From Pirellulaceae bacterium (lineage in GTDB: Bacteria; Planctomycetota; Planctomycetia; Pirellulales; Pirellulaceae), in the NCBI GenBank assembly GCA_019636375.1, contig JAHBXS010000002.1, positions 399,621-463,620 of the forward strand: a stretch of 64,000 bases of DNA, written 5' to 3'. Below, one piece after another: positions 35,682 to 46,971 of this stretch (position 1 is its first letter; each line of letters begins with the position of its first letter). A program made the position numbers and the translations under genes. The notes under the pieces are model-generated. The model saw only the letters and a list, made by a program, of their open reading frames with translations. It was not told where the DNA came from and ran no database searches.

Positions 35682-37589
35682 TTAACTGTTCAATTCCATG
35701 GCTTCTTGCCAATGGTCGTAGAGCTGTTCGAGTGCCGTTTGATGCTCGGCAAGTTGTTCTTTTAGCGAACTTACCAGTGAGCCCTGGCGAAGGACTTCGG
35801 GGTTTGCCAATTCGAAGTGGAGCCGTTCAATGTCGGTTTCACGAGTCGAAATTTCAGCTTCAATTTCAGCCACCTTACGATACCGGTATTTTCGCTTGCG
35901 GCTGGACTTAGAATTTTCCGCAGAGTTTTGTTTGGGCGCGACGTTGGCTTTTGCGGCTTGCTCAATCTCCCGCTCTTGTTGCAGTTTGAGCTGCTCCAGT
36001 TGTCGGTAAGTATCAAAGTTCCCTTCAATGGCCATCACCCGCTCAGGGCGAAAGACCAATAAATGGGTACAAATTTGGTTGAGAAAGAAACGGTCGTGGC
36101 TGACCACCAGTAGCGTCCCTTCGAAGGCCTTCAGAGCCCTTTCGAGAGCCTCGCGAGACCAGAGGTCGAGGTGGTTAGTGGGTTCGTCGAGCACCAGAAA
36201 GTTTGCATCGTGCGCTGCAAGCCTCGCTAGGGCCACTCGATTTCGCTCGCCACCACTGAGCGAACTCACTGTTTGCAAGGCTAGGTCACCCGTCAGACCG
36301 AACAACGCCAACAAGTCTCGTCGCTCGCGGTCGATCATTTCTTTGTGAGCTGGACGGACCGCTTCGTACGCCGGTTTGGTTTCGTCGACGCTCTGCAATT
36401 TTTGATCGAAATAACCCATGCGGACTCCCGTTCCGAGCGCGAGTGTCCCCGAGTCGGGTTGCAAATTTCCCATAAGGCAGTTCAAAAAAGTTGACTTCCC
36501 GCAGCCGTTGGGGCCAAGGACACCCCAGCGTTGGCCTCGTTCAATTTGAAAACTAACGTCGCGAAACAATGGTTTGGTATCGAACGATTTGGCAAGATTT
36601 TCAACACGCAACACAATGTCACCGGTTCGCGAGGCAGCTGCGAATCTCATTGGCGGCAGGGAAATGGACCTGGGAAGAGCGACTCGTTCGATGCGGTCAA
36701 GTTTCTTGCGGCGGTCTTCAGCCTGGGTCGCTTTTTGTCCGTAATGATTTCGGCGAATGAAGTCTTCGATCTTGGCGATTTCTGTTTGCTGTTTCTCGAA
36801 GGTGCGTTGCTGAACGAGCAACCTTTCGGCCTTGAGAGTTTGATACTTGGAAAAATTTCCGGGGTAGTCTTCGATGGTCCCGTTGACGAGTTCCAATGTC
36901 CGAGTAACCGCGCGATCAAGAAAGTAACGGTCGTGACTGACAAGCAAAAACGCTTGGCGGGAACGCAAAAGAAAGTCTTCCAGCCACTCGGTAGCTTCGA
37001 TATCGAGATGGTTCGAGGGTTCGTCGAGCAGCATGAGATCGGGTTCTTCGAGCAAAAGCATTCCCAACATCAGGCGGTTCGTTTCGCCACCGCTGAGGAG
37101 TCGTGCAGGACGCGCGAAGTCGGCGTCTTGAAAACCCAATCCGTGCAGCACTCGCTCAATTTTGTAATCGAGATGAAATCCCCCTCGTTGCTCGATTTTT
37201 GTGTGCAACAGATCAAACTTTTTGGCAAGCAAATCAAGTTGCGTGGGGTCTGCGGCGTGAGCCATTTCGGCGGAGATCAATTCGGCTTCGCCCTGCATGG
37301 CTTTGATCTCGGCGATCGCTTGCTCGGCGACTTGCCAAACCGTTTGCGAGGAGTCAAACTCCGGGCGTTGAGCAAGAAATCCGAACTTGATCCCCTTGGC
37401 AAATTCAACTTCGCCCTGATCGGGATCGAGTTGCCCCATTAGGATTTTGAGAAGCGTTGTTTTGCCAGCCCCATTGGGTCCGATCAGCGCTACACGCTCC
37501 TGTTGGCGAATTTCGAAAGAAACATCGTCCAGGACCGGTTCTTCGGCGTAGGTCTTTTGGACGTTGCTGACCGAGAGTAATAAAGACAT
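35682..37589 (-). CDS. ABC-F family ATPase (translation factor type)
   Basis: 635 residues, cytosolic, no membrane segments. Two tandem ABC cassettes: Walker A IGPNGAGKTTLLKIL and LGPNGCGKSTFLNCL, signatures LSGGETNRLMLG and LSGGERNRVALAR, Walker B LMLLDEPSNHLD and FLVLDEPTNHLD. The linker between them (YPGNFSKYQTLKAERL and RRNHYGQKATQAEDRRKKL) is the ABC-F signature that contacts the ribosome E site. A C-terminal Lys/Arg-rich and coiled-coil tail is of the Uup type. Members relieve ribosome stalling; this one is closest in outline to Uup/YheS. It lies 86 bp downstream of the DUF4912 gene on the same strand. Confidence 0.92.
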   Translation of the reverse strand: MSLLLSVSNVQKTYAEEPVLDDVSFEIRQQERVALIGPNGAGKTTLLKILMGQLDPDQGEVEFAKGIKFGFLAQRPEFDSSQTVWQVAEQAIAEIKAMQGEAELISAEMAHAADPTQLDLLAKKFDLLHTKIEQRGGFHLDYKIERVLHGLGFQDADFARPARLLSGGETNRLMLGMLLLEEPDLMLLDEPSNHLDIEATEWLEDFLLRSRQAFLLVSHDRYFLDRAVTRTLELVNGTIEDYPGNFSKYQTLKAERLLVQQRTFEKQQTEIAKIEDFIRRNHYGQKATQAEDRRKKLDRIERVALPRSISLPPMRFAAASRTGDIVLRVENLAKSFDTKPLFRDVSFQIERGQRWGVLGPNGCGKSTFLNCLMGNLQPDSGTLALGTGVRMGYFDQKLQSVDETKPAYEAVRPAHKEMIDRERRDLLALFGLTGDLALQTVSSLSGGERNRVALARLAAHDANFLVLDEPTNHLDLWSREALERALKAFEGTLLVVSHDRFFLNQICTHLLVFRPERVMAIEGNFDTYRQLEQLKLQQEREIEQAAKANVAPKQNSAENSKSSRKRKYRYRKVAEIEAEISTRETDIERLHFELANPEVLRQGSLVSSLKEQLAEHQTALEQLYDHWQEAMELNS

Positions 37590-37675
37590 CGAATAAAAAT
37601 GAATGGGGCGATTGCGAAATGATCAAAACCGGAGGACTTTGTACCACGCAGCGCCGGTTTTGTTAAATCCCCCAA

Positions 37676-38830
37676 CTACATCTCGTCGGCGTCGATATTA
37701 ATCGCTTCCATGACTTTGGTATTTCGCTCGATGGCCAAGACCGTCGTCCGCTGCTGAGAGCCATCACGGCTGCAAGCGACGACAGGGAGCACTTGGCGTT
37801 TATCTGGGAAGTCCAAACGGATAGAAAAGTTCCCGTCGGGATCGACCTTCACTGGCTCACCGGCTAACGTCACACTCGAGCCAGGACTCGCCATTCCGTA
37901 AATCACCATTTGGGCGTCAACTTCGAAGGGGAAGTCTAAGTTTTGGTCGAGGAGTGCCGCGTGGTTGGGTCCGAGGGCAATCATCGGTCGCTGCAATTTT
38001 TCTTCGAAGACCTCGCGTAAGTCCTTGGTTTCGGACAGCGGATCATAACCGCCGCTCATGGCAAATACGTTTTCGCAATCGGCAGCGATATCGGCCCAGT
38101 GGCTAGACGGAGTTTTTACACTTGTCGAAGGTGTGGAAACTCGATTGCTCTTGCACAGCGAGAAAAAACGCCCCGTCTCGGTCACGTATCCGATGGCCGC
38201 GCGGTAGGTTTTGGGCGGACAAAGTGTATCGATGTACCAGGTATCAACCCCGCTGTGGATTGGAATTTCACGAGCGAGCTTTTCGGAGTGGGAGTCGTTT
38301 TCTTCTACAATTTCGTAAAGTCGCAGAACGGGCTTGGCACCCCGCCAGTTCTTCTCAAGAGAAGTTTTGGCACGACTGACCGTGGTCGGCGTGATTTCCC
38401 AGTAGGCTTGCAGCCAAAATGAATCCCTGACGATCAGGATCAGGCGGTCTTTTTCGACCCTTTTTTCGTCCTTGGCCAGCGAAGCAGTCAGTGCCAAGTT
38501 CTTAAGGCGCTCGCGTTCTACGGCCTCGCGCTCGAGTTTCGCTGCGATTGCGGATCTTTCGATTTCTAGATTGGGAGCAGAGTGTTTCGGAGCTGGCTTG
38601 TTGCCCACCGCAGTCTTGGCGGGTTTTGAGCCGCTTTTTGATTCATTGGTCTTGGGTAATGACTTGTTTTCGGCTTTGGCTATCGCCGTTTCGCGTTTTT
38701 TGAGAACCTTGAGCAATGCCTTGACCAATTGCTCTTTTCGCATGGAACTCCAACCTGCAACGCCACTAGAGCGCGCAAGTTGAGCCAAGTCTTTTGAGGT
38801 TTGCGCCCGTAAATTTGCCAGCGTGACCAA
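37676..38830 (-). CDS. DUF4912 protein with Rho-N/SAP-like N-terminus
   Basis: About 384 residues. The N-terminus (VTLANLRAQTSKDLAQLARS, then MRKEQLVKALLKVLKK) is a Rho-N/SAP-like helix-extended-loop-helix, often nucleic-acid binding. A Lys/Ser/Pro-rich linker follows, then DUF4912 (DRLILIVRDSFWLQAYWEIT, VLRLYEI, WYIDTLCPPKTYRAAIGYVT). The C-terminus has the VTLAGEPVKVDPDGNFSIRL segment. The function of DUF4912 is not known. TTG 38830 is preferred as start because GGAGAGGAAG lies just upstream and the recognisable domain begins there; the frame is open to 38977. It precedes the ABC-F gene and may be cotranscribed with it. Confidence 0.8.
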   Translation of the reverse strand: MVTLANLRAQTSKDLAQLARSSGVAGWSSMRKEQLVKALLKVLKKRETAIAKAENKSLPKTNESKSGSKPAKTAVGNKPAPKHSAPNLEIERSAIAAKLEREAVERERLKNLALTASLAKDEKRVEKDRLILIVRDSFWLQAYWEITPTTVSRAKTSLEKNWRGAKPVLRLYEIVEENDSHSEKLAREIPIHSGVDTWYIDTLCPPKTYRAAIGYVTETGRFFSLCKSNRVSTPSTSVKTPSSHWADIAADCENVFAMSGGYDPLSETKDLREVFEEKLQRPMIALGPNHAALLDQNLDFPFEVDAQMVIYGMASPGSSVTLAGEPVKVDPDGNFSIRLDFPDKRQVLPVVACSRDGSQQRTTVLAIERNTKVMEAINIDADEM

Positions 38831-39558
38831 AGTTCTTCCTCTCCCGAATATTTGGGGAATTCTCGCTCGTTGGGGATAAGTGCGGAACCGAAGCTTTTGC
38901 CAGCCACGGCCCAACACCCAAAACCGCAACATTTTTGCCAGATTCCAGTGATAGTTGGCGTCCAAACCCCCGCCCACCCTGTATTGCCTAGAGGGTTCTA
39001 CTATTAGTTACTTTACGCACGAGGGGACAGTTTTGATCGCCCTTTGATTATAGCGAGAGTTTCCAAAATCCAAAATGAAAACGCAGTCCAAAAACCACAC
39101 AAGGGAATTTGCGACGCCACTAAAGCAGCAATAACGGCGATTCAAGTTACACAAACTGCATTTTCTGCATTTTTTGACGGAAAATCCAATTAGCCCCATA
39201 CGAGTATTTTTTGCGTCTTTTGTCGAATTTGGAATGGCTTTGGGGGACGGCGGGCAAGATTCCGCCACGCTGCGTTCCCGTGACGTTTACGCAAAATATG
39301 CTTGTTGCCCAGGAACCAAGAGCATTTGGCTTAGGCTCGCTTGACCAGCCCGGCGATCAAGGGACTGAAGCCGCGAGAAGTGCAATGGTCTTCAATCGCT
39401 TGAGATTTCTCTGCTTAAACCGTCCCAGGTTGGAAAACTTTTGAGGACATTGGCTCTACGATCACCAATTTTTGTTTAGAGTTTTTTACCTGAACCCATT
39501 CTATCCCTTTGGGCCAGATCGCGCATCATCTAAGATGTGAGAAGAGGGACAGTCGTTT
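38831..39558. other. Intergenic region upstream of the ATP synthase operon
   Basis: About 730 bp between divergent units. I see no convincing gene, RNA or strong hairpin. It must hold the atp operon promoter: the first gene has GAGGGAC about 8 nt before its ATG, but I could not single out a -35/-10 pair. A 77-codon frame at 39211-39444 lacks family features and was not accepted. Confidence 0.5.
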
Positions 39559-39822
39559 ATGACAAGCCAAAATTCAGACGGACCAAACAGCGCAGCAGAC
39601 GATAACCCCGACAAAATCGATGATCGTTCGGCAATGGCTCAGGCGATGGACAAGGTGTCGCAAATCACAGCGGCAAGTTTGTCTTTGGTTGTTCCGACGT
39701 TGATTGGCTATGGCCTTGATCGGTGGTTAGAAACGGGAGTCGTGATGACGATTGTCGGTTTCATTTTAGGGGCCTTGGCCGGGTCATGGCAGTTGTACAA
39801 ATTAGTGCAGCGACTGGAGTGA
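39559..39822 (+). CDS. AtpZ/AtpI-like small membrane protein of the ATP synthase operon
   Basis: 87 residues. An acidic N-terminus (SDGPNSAADDNPDKIDD) is followed by two transmembrane helices: TAASLSLVVPTLIGYGLDRWL and VVMTIVGFILGALAGSWQLY. This is the AtpZ/AtpI fold found at the head of many F-type ATPase operons, thought to help assemble the c-ring or carry Mg2+. AGAGGGAC precedes the ATG. It opens the operon, 46 bp before the next gene. Confidence 0.85.
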   Translation: MTSQNSDGPNSAADDNPDKIDDRSAMAQAMDKVSQITAASLSLVVPTLIGYGLDRWLETGVVMTIVGFILGALAGSWQLYKLVQRLE

Positions 39823-39868
39823 TCGCTTATTTTTCGGCACCCGAGTTGATGATATTTTTTGAGATGAA

Positions 39869-40147
39869 ATGAATTCACTGATTATCATCGGCGTGTTTGG
39901 GTTATGTTATCTGGCCTCTCGATTTTCTGAATGGCTGCTGAGCAGTAACGAGTACATCCTTGCGAGGCTAGGTTTGGCGGCAATTTGTCGCACAATTCTG
40001 CCCCTCGGAATCTTTTTGGTGTTGGAATACACTAGCCCTTTCCGCATCCGCGATCATGCTGCATTGATTTTTCTGGGATACTTTGTTCTCGTCAGTTTAG
40101 CGATCTCTCGCGCGGTGCAAGGCGATCAAAAAAAACAGTCGGACTAG
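39869..40147 (+). CDS. Small membrane protein, second AtpI-position gene
   Basis: 92 residues with about three hydrophobic segments (IIIGVFGLCYLASRF, ICRTILPLGIFLVLEYTS, AALIFLGYFVLVSLAISRA) and a charged C-terminus (QGDQKKQSD). It takes the place of the AtpI-type protein that normally follows AtpZ, but the sequence is not clearly AtpI. The start ATG 39869 follows GAGATGAA. It lies within the atp operon, so a role in assembling the membrane sector is likely by context only. Confidence 0.75.
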   Translation: MNSLIIIGVFGLCYLASRFSEWLLSSNEYILARLGLAAICRTILPLGIFLVLEYTSPFRIRDHAALIFLGYFVLVSLAISRAVQGDQKKQSD

Positions 40148-40239
40148 ACTTCATTTTTTGCTCGTGACGTTGTGAATAGTAGCTAGACATTTTTGGCTGC
40201 GATCGAGACTCAAAATTTTAAATTAGCGGACGTTCTAAC

Positions 40240-41178
40240 GTGTTGGATGCTAACGAAATTACCAAGCAGTCGATCGAATCGGCTTCCATGGGCGAGAAGA
40301 TCGAAGGTGGGATGGCTTATCACTTAAGCCCAGCCCATTTGTTCGATCACGTTCAAGACGCGAAGTATTTTGAAGTTCCTGCTTTCCTCGGCAGCAAATG
40401 GAGCATTCCGCAATTGCCCTTCGCGAATGAAGAGGGCATGTTTTCATTGGCAGGTTTGCCAATCTTTCGCTTTCAAATCACGAAGTTCATGTTGCTGGAG
40501 TTGCTGGCTGCCGTGATGGTGCTGGTGGCTTTTGTTTGGCTCGCGAGGCGAAGTGCGTCGAGCACGCGACCTCAAGGGAAACGAGCAAATATTCTGGAAG
40601 TTTTTGTTCTGTTTGTGCGAGATGAAATCGCCAAGCCAGCGATTGGTTCTCACGACGCTCATCGGTTTTTACCGTTTTTGCTGACTTTGTTCTTTTTCAT
40701 TTTGGCCCTGAACCTCATTGGCATGGTGCCGATGCTGGGGAGTGTCACCAGCGCGATTTCTGTAACGGCAGCTTTTGCCTTGCTGACATTTGTCGTCGTT
40801 GTGAGTTCGGGAATGAAGAAGATGGGTGTGGTGGGTTTTTTGAAGGCCCAGGCACCTCACATGGACTTGCCCGCCGCTTTGAAGATCATCATCGTGCCAG
40901 GTATCTGGTTAATCGAAATGTTCGGCCTGTTCATTAAACACTTTGTGTTGGCCGTGCGTCTATTTGCAAACATGTTCGCGGGGCACTTGGTGCTGGCCGC
41001 GTTTGTGGCGTTGATTGGTGCAGTATCGACAACCTATTTGGTTTGGGGTGTGGCTCCGGTTGCTGTGGTGGCCGGGATCGCGATTAGCGTCTTGGAATTG
41101 TTCGTGGCCTTTTTGCAGGCTTACGTGTTTACGTTTTTGGCGGCGTTGTTCATTGGTTCTGCACAACACGCTCACTAG
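40240..41178 (+). CDS. atpB: ATP synthase F0 subunit a
   Basis: 312 residues, multi-pass membrane protein with the proton half-channels. The essential arginine is in VLAVRLFANMFAGHLVLAAF. Other helices include FLPFLLTLFFFILALNLIGM and the C-terminal VLELFVAFLQAYVFTFLAALFI typical of subunit a. An extended hydrophilic N-terminus of about 80 residues precedes the first helix. Start GTG 40240. The order a-c-b-delta-alpha-gamma-beta-epsilon follows. Confidence 0.97.
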   Translation: MLDANEITKQSIESASMGEKIEGGMAYHLSPAHLFDHVQDAKYFEVPAFLGSKWSIPQLPFANEEGMFSLAGLPIFRFQITKFMLLELLAAVMVLVAFVWLARRSASSTRPQGKRANILEVFVLFVRDEIAKPAIGSHDAHRFLPFLLTLFFFILALNLIGMVPMLGSVTSAISVTAAFALLTFVVVVSSGMKKMGVVGFLKAQAPHMDLPAALKIIIVPGIWLIEMFGLFIKHFVLAVRLFANMFAGHLVLAAFVALIGAVSTTYLVWGVAPVAVVAGIAISVLELFVAFLQAYVFTFLAALFIGSAQHAH

Positions 41179-41230
41179 TATTTAATTTGGTTTACTAACT
41201 GTCGTTCATCTTTTTGACGGAGATTATTAA

Positions 41231-41524
41231 ATGTCGAAATGGTTGTTGGCTTCAATGTTTGCTGCCGTGTGTGCGGTTAGCTCGCCTTTGATGGCTGCTG
41301 ATTCCTTGATGCCGACCTTGTCTGCAATCGGTGCAGGTTTGGCGGTATTGGGTGCTGGCTTGGGTATCGGTCGAATTGGCGGTTCGGCTTGCGAAGCGAT
41401 TGCTCGTCAGCCAGAAATGGCAGGCAAGATTCAGACGGCGATGATTATCGCTGCCGCTCTGATCGAAGGTGCTGCGTTCTTTGCAATTCTGGTCGCCTTG
41501 ATCCAAGGTGGAGCAGCGAAGTAG
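41231..41524 (+). CDS. atpE: ATP synthase F0 subunit c with N-terminal leader
   Basis: 97 residues against about 75-80 for most c subunits. The first 23 residues (KWLLASMFAAVCAVSSPLMA then AD) look like a cleavable signal peptide. The mature hairpin has GAGLAVLGAGLGIGRIGG, the polar loop ARQPEMAGK and the ion-carrying glutamate in AALIEGAAFFAILVAL. The residue after that Glu is Gly and no Na+-type Gln/Ser ligand set is evident, so protons are the likely coupling ion. TTTGACGGAG lies 7-15 nt before the ATG. Confidence 0.95.
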   Translation: MSKWLLASMFAAVCAVSSPLMAADSLMPTLSAIGAGLAVLGAGLGIGRIGGSACEAIARQPEMAGKIQTAMIIAAALIEGAAFFAILVALIQGGAAK

Positions 41525-41554
41525 TTTTTGTCGGACGTTTTTCCGGAGCATGCG

Positions 41555-42106
41555 ATGAGCAGTCTCAGTTCTGTAACATTTTTGTTGGCCAAGGCCGGAG
41601 GCGAGGGTTCGGTTGACCCCTTCAAGGGCGACTTGGATTTGATGATCTTCTCGATCGTCATTTTCTTGGGCTTGTTGTTTCTGTTGACCAAGTTTGCTTG
41701 GAAGCCTCTGCTCCAAGCTCTCGATCAACGTGAAAAGTCCATCGCCGACAACATCGAAGCCGCCAACCGCGCTAACGTCGAGGCTCAAGAAAACTTGAAG
41801 CTCTACGAGCAAAAGTTGGCTTCGGTTGCCGAGCAAGCTGATGCGATCGTCGCCGAAGCGAGGAAAGACGCGATGGCGGCCAAAGAAAAAATCGTTGCGG
41901 AAGCGAATGCGGCTGCTCAAGCCCAACGCGAACGAGCGGTTGCCGAAATCAAGGCTGCCAAAGACGCTGCGGTTCGCGAACTGGCTGAGAAGTCGGCGGA
42001 AACCGCTGTCGGTTTGGCTGGCTCGATCATCGGACGCTCGCTCAACAAAGACGATCATCGCCAATTGATCGACGAGTCGATCAATGGTTTTGTCAAACGG
42101 GTTTAG
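41555..42106 (+). CDS. atpF: ATP synthase F0 subunit b
   Basis: About 183 residues. A single N-terminal membrane helix (LMIFSIVIFLGLLFLLTKFA) with the typical WKPLLQALDQREKSI follows a short leader, then a long Ala/Glu/Lys-rich coiled coil forming the peripheral stalk, ending SIIGRSLNKDDHRQLIDESI. ATG 41555 is preferred because CCGGAGC precedes it; TTG 41528 is in frame. Only one b-type gene is present, so the stalk is a homodimer. Confidence 0.95.
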   Translation: MSSLSSVTFLLAKAGGEGSVDPFKGDLDLMIFSIVIFLGLLFLLTKFAWKPLLQALDQREKSIADNIEAANRANVEAQENLKLYEQKLASVAEQADAIVAEARKDAMAAKEKIVAEANAAAQAQRERAVAEIKAAKDAAVRELAEKSAETAVGLAGSIIGRSLNKDDHRQLIDESINGFVKRV

Positions 42107-42168
42107 GGGTTTAAATTGGTCCTCCCCTGCTCCACCAATCGTGCGGCAGGGTCAAGCTGAGATCGCAA

Positions 42169-42798
42169 ATGACTGAAGTCGAAAAAATTCCCAATGTCCT
42201 TGATTCCTCCGTAGCGCAGGTCGGCGAAGTTTACGCTCGTGCGCTTCTGAGCGAAGCCCAGCGACAAGGGAAAGTTGACCAAGTGGTTGACGAATTATCT
42301 CAGTTTGCCAGTGTCCTCAGACAGTTGCCCAAACTCTACGCGGCTTTGGAATCCCCCAAAGTCGCCTACGAGACAAAGGCCGGTTTGATTGACAAATCTC
42401 TGGGTGGTCGCGCTGATCAGTTGCTGGTGAACTTTATAAAGCTGCTCGCCAAACGAGGACGCTTCGAGGCTTATCATGCCGTCGAACGGTCGGCCAAGGA
42501 AATCCAAGACGAAATCGCCGGTCGCGTTCGAGCAACCGTCACGGCGGCTGTGGAACTGGACGAAAATGCGGTGCGACGTCTCGAGGGGCAGCTTTCCCAA
42601 ATGATGGGCAAGCAGGTCTTGGTTGCCGTCTCGGTCGATCCTGAAATTCTCGGTGGCGTGGTTGTTCGGATCGGTGATACGGTTTACGACACCAGCGTCA
42701 AGAATCGATTGGAAAAAATTAAAGCCAAGGCGGTCAAGGGAGTTTCGGATTCGATCCGTCGCTCCATCGACCAATTTGTCAGTGAAACAAGCGGATGA
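42169..42798 (+). CDS. atpH: ATP synthase F1 subunit delta
   Basis: 209 residues. OSCP/delta family: N-terminal helical bundle with VGEVYARALLSEAQRQGKVDQV and the C-terminal segment LGGVVVRIGDTVYDTSVKNRL, which is the family signature. It links the b stalk to the alpha3beta3 head. A roughly 20-residue N-terminal extension relative to E. coli is seen. It sits in normal operon order between atpF and atpA. Confidence 0.95.
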   Translation: MTEVEKIPNVLDSSVAQVGEVYARALLSEAQRQGKVDQVVDELSQFASVLRQLPKLYAALESPKVAYETKAGLIDKSLGGRADQLLVNFIKLLAKRGRFEAYHAVERSAKEIQDEIAGRVRATVTAAVELDENAVRRLEGQLSQMMGKQVLVAVSVDPEILGGVVVRIGDTVYDTSVKNRLEKIKAKAVKGVSDSIRRSIDQFVSETSG

Positions 42799-42887
42799 TT
42801 CGCTCGTGTCCCCCACTTGGGATACTCAATACACAATAGTGACAGGTCGCTCGATGTGAGCAGACCCTTTCATCAGACGAGGTTGGA

Positions 42888-44420
42888 ATGTTGAAGATAA
42901 GTGCTGACGAAATCGCTTCGGTGATTCAAAATGAAATCGCCAATTTTGAAAGTCAAATCGATGTCCGCGAAGTCGGCACCGTTTTGGAAGTTGGCGACGG
43001 GATCGCCCGCGTTCACGGTTTGACCGGCGTCTCCGCTGGGGAGATGGTCGAGTTTCCCGGTGGGATCATCGGACTCGCGTTTAACCTTGAGGAAAGCTCG
43101 GTCGGGGTCATCATCCTGGGTGACTACCTCAAGATCAACGAAGGGGATCAGGTCAAGGCGTTGGGAACTCTGCTCTCCGTTCCTGTCGGTGATGCCGTTG
43201 TCGGACGTGTGATCGATCCGCTCGGAAATCCGCTCGATGGAAAAGGACCTGTGGTTTCCTCCGAAACCCGCCCCGTCGAAGTGATTGCTCCGGGTGTTGC
43301 CGAAAGAAAACCCGTTCACGAACCAATGCAAACCGGCATCAAAGCCGTCGATGCAATGACCCCCGTTGGTCGCGGTCAACGCGAGTTGATCATCGGCGAC
43401 CGCAAGACCGGCAAGACATCGATTGCCATCGACGCGATCATCAATCAAAAAGATAGTGGCGTGAAATGCTTCTACGTCGCCGTCGGTCAAAAAGATAGTT
43501 CGATCGCCAGCGTTGTTCGCGAGCTAACCGAACGCGGAGCCATGAGTTACACGACAGTGATCGTGTCCGGTGCCAGCACACCCGCTCCTCTGCAATACAT
43601 TGCCCCTTATGCGGGTACTGCGATGGCCGAGTACTTCATGTGGAAGGGCCAACACTGCTTGGTCGTTTACGATGACCTTTCCAAACAAGCCCAAGCCTAT
43701 CGCGAACTGTCATTGCTGATGCGTCGTCCTCCTGGACGTGAGGCGTATCCCGGTGACGTGTTCTACTGCCATAGCCGCTTGCTGGAACGATCTGCAAAAC
43801 TGAGTGACGCTTTGGGGGCTGGATCGATCACCTCATTGCCGATCATCGAAACGCTCGAAGGCGAAGTTTCCGCTTACATTCCAACCAATGTGATTTCGAT
43901 CACCGACGGACAGATTTACCTGCAACCGGACTTGTTCTTCTCCGGGGTGCGGCCTGCGATGAACGCCGGTATTTCGGTTTCTCGCGTGGGTGGTGCTGCT
44001 CAAGTCAAGGCGATGAAAAACGTCGCCGGTGGTTTGCGTTTGGACTTGGCGGCCTTCCGCGAATTGGAAGCGTTTGCTCAACTCGGTACCGACCTCGATG
44101 CGATGACCCAAGCTCGCTTGGATCGCGGTTATCGAATGGTCGAATTGCTCAAACAAAATCAGTATGTCCCACTGAATGTGGTTGATCAAATTATGGTCAT
44201 CTTCGCCGGTACTCGCGGCTACCTCGACACCGTTCCAGTGTCGGCGGTTCGCAAGTGGGAAGAAGGGTTCCTGGACTTCATCCACAACAAGAAAAAGGAA
44301 GTTTGGGACCTCGTTGATCAACACAAGAACGATGGCGACGCCATGAAGAAAAATGATCATCCTGCCACCAAGGCAGTGATGGATGCGATTGACGAGTTCA
44401 ATCGTTCGTTCCGCCCGTAG
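42888..44420 (+). CDS. atpA: ATP synthase F1 subunit alpha
   Basis: 510 residues, the regulatory nucleotide-binding subunit. Walker A is [15 protein letters not shown] (about residue 170); the sequence [20 protein letters not shown] is the alpha/beta signature and holds the arginine finger region (SVSRVGG). The N-terminal beta barrel ([17 protein letters not shown]) is normal. AGGTTGGA precedes the ATG. Length and motifs are standard. Confidence 0.98.
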   Translation: MLKISADEIASVIQNEIANFESQIDVREVGTVLEVGDGIARVHGLTGVSAGEMVEFPGGIIGLAFNLEESSVGVIILGDYLKINEGDQVKALGTLLSVPVGDAVVGRVIDPLGNPLDGKGPVVSSETRPVEVIAPGVAERKPVHEPMQTGIKAVDAMTPVGRGQRELIIGDRKTGKTSIAIDAIINQKDSGVKCFYVAVGQKDSSIASVVRELTERGAMSYTTVIVSGASTPAPLQYIAPYAGTAMAEYFMWKGQHCLVVYDDLSKQAQAYRELSLLMRRPPGREAYPGDVFYCHSRLLERSAKLSDALGAGSITSLPIIETLEGEVSAYIPTNVISITDGQIYLQPDLFFSGVRPAMNAGISVSRVGGAAQVKAMKNVAGGLRLDLAAFRELEAFAQLGTDLDAMTQARLDRGYRMVELLKQNQYVPLNVVDQIMVIFAGTRGYLDTVPVSAVRKWEEGFLDFIHNKKKEVWDLVDQHKNDGDAMKKNDHPATKAVMDAIDEFNRSFRP

Positions 44421-44465
44421 TGGTCCGCTTGTTCGTCTCTCAATCATTCAAACTAATCGAAAAAC

Positions 44466-45359
44466 ATGGCCAACGCTCGAAAGCTCGACAAACGCCGCAA
44501 GTCGATTCGGAATATCCGCAAGATTACCCGAACGATGGAGTTGATTGCGACCGCCCGCTTTAAAAAAGCGATGGAGCGAGCGGCGGCGGCAACTGATTAC
44601 ACCAAACGAATCACGGAAATCGTGTCCGACCTCGCAGCGGCCGGTTTGGAAGTGAGTCACCCCCTTCTGGAAGGCCGCCCCGAACCCCGCAATGTAGTGA
44701 TGCTCGTTCTCACGGCCAATCGCGGATTGTGCGGGGGCTACAATGGAAACGCTTTACGCCTGGCCGCCCAACGGCGGACCGAATTGGTCGATCAACTTCA
44801 GTTGGCAACGAGCGTGGACGTTTCCGGTAAACGGGGAATTTCGGGTTTGAAGTTTCGAAAGATCCCTGTCGAGCAAACCTTCACACAATTTGACGACCAA
44901 CCGAAATACGAACAAGTCGAACCGATTGCCAACGCCTACTTGGAAAAATTTATCGCGGGTGAAATCGACCGCTTGGACGTGGTGTACACCCGCTTTATCA
45001 GCGTCTCTCGTCAAGAGGCGGTGGTCGAAACCCTACTCCCTCTCGGAAAACTCGGTGATGACGATTCGAGAAAACCGAAGGAAAAAGGTGGCGGCGAATC
45101 GATGTACGAGTTCTTGCCGTCTGCCGCAAGTATCCTCGAAGAAGTCGTTCCCACAAGCTTCAAAGTCAAACTGTTCAAATGTTTCCTCGACGCCGCCGTC
45201 AGTGAACAGATCGCCCGCATGGTGGCCATGAAAAACGCTACCAAGAGCGCTTCGGACATGATTAAATCACTTAGCTTGACCTACAACCGTGCTCGCCAAT
45301 CCCAAATTACCGGCGAAATCATGGAAGTCATCGGGGGCGTGGAAGCTCTCAAGACCTAG
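44466..45359 (+). CDS. atpG: ATP synthase F1 subunit gamma
   Basis: 297 residues, the rotating central shaft. N-terminal RKLDKRRKSIRNIRKITRTM and the C-terminal helix LSLTYNRARQSQITGEIMEV, which is the gamma signature, are both present; LVLTANRGLCGGYN starts the globular part. Relative to E. coli there is a small insertion near residue 205 (GKLGDDDSRKPKEKGGGESM), a charged loop. It lies between alpha and beta as usual. Confidence 0.97.
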   Translation: MANARKLDKRRKSIRNIRKITRTMELIATARFKKAMERAAAATDYTKRITEIVSDLAAAGLEVSHPLLEGRPEPRNVVMLVLTANRGLCGGYNGNALRLAAQRRTELVDQLQLATSVDVSGKRGISGLKFRKIPVEQTFTQFDDQPKYEQVEPIANAYLEKFIAGEIDRLDVVYTRFISVSRQEAVVETLLPLGKLGDDDSRKPKEKGGGESMYEFLPSAASILEEVVPTSFKVKLFKCFLDAAVSEQIARMVAMKNATKSASDMIKSLSLTYNRARQSQITGEIMEVIGGVEALKT

Positions 45360-45399
45360 TGCATGCAAGCAACAAAATTTCACCATTAAAATCAAATAA

Positions 45400-46878
<1,479 letters not shown>

Positions 46879-46971
46879 GTCGTTTGATTGGCTGAAGCGG
46901 CGGAAGAGCGATGAGCCTTTTCCGCTGTCAGCCCGTTGATTGACACCCATCATTAAGTAGATTGAACCACC

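Noticed and set aside
36531-37442. 303-codon frame antisense to the ABC-F gene, and similar long ones opposite atpD (45688-46641) and the MetE-like gene (57580-58488)
   Set aside because: All lie wholly within well-supported genes, with no recognisable domain. The last spans the UGA site but gives no better explanation of it.
39211-39444. 77-codon frame upstream of the atp operon
   Set aside because: Irregular composition, no family features, no ribosome site.
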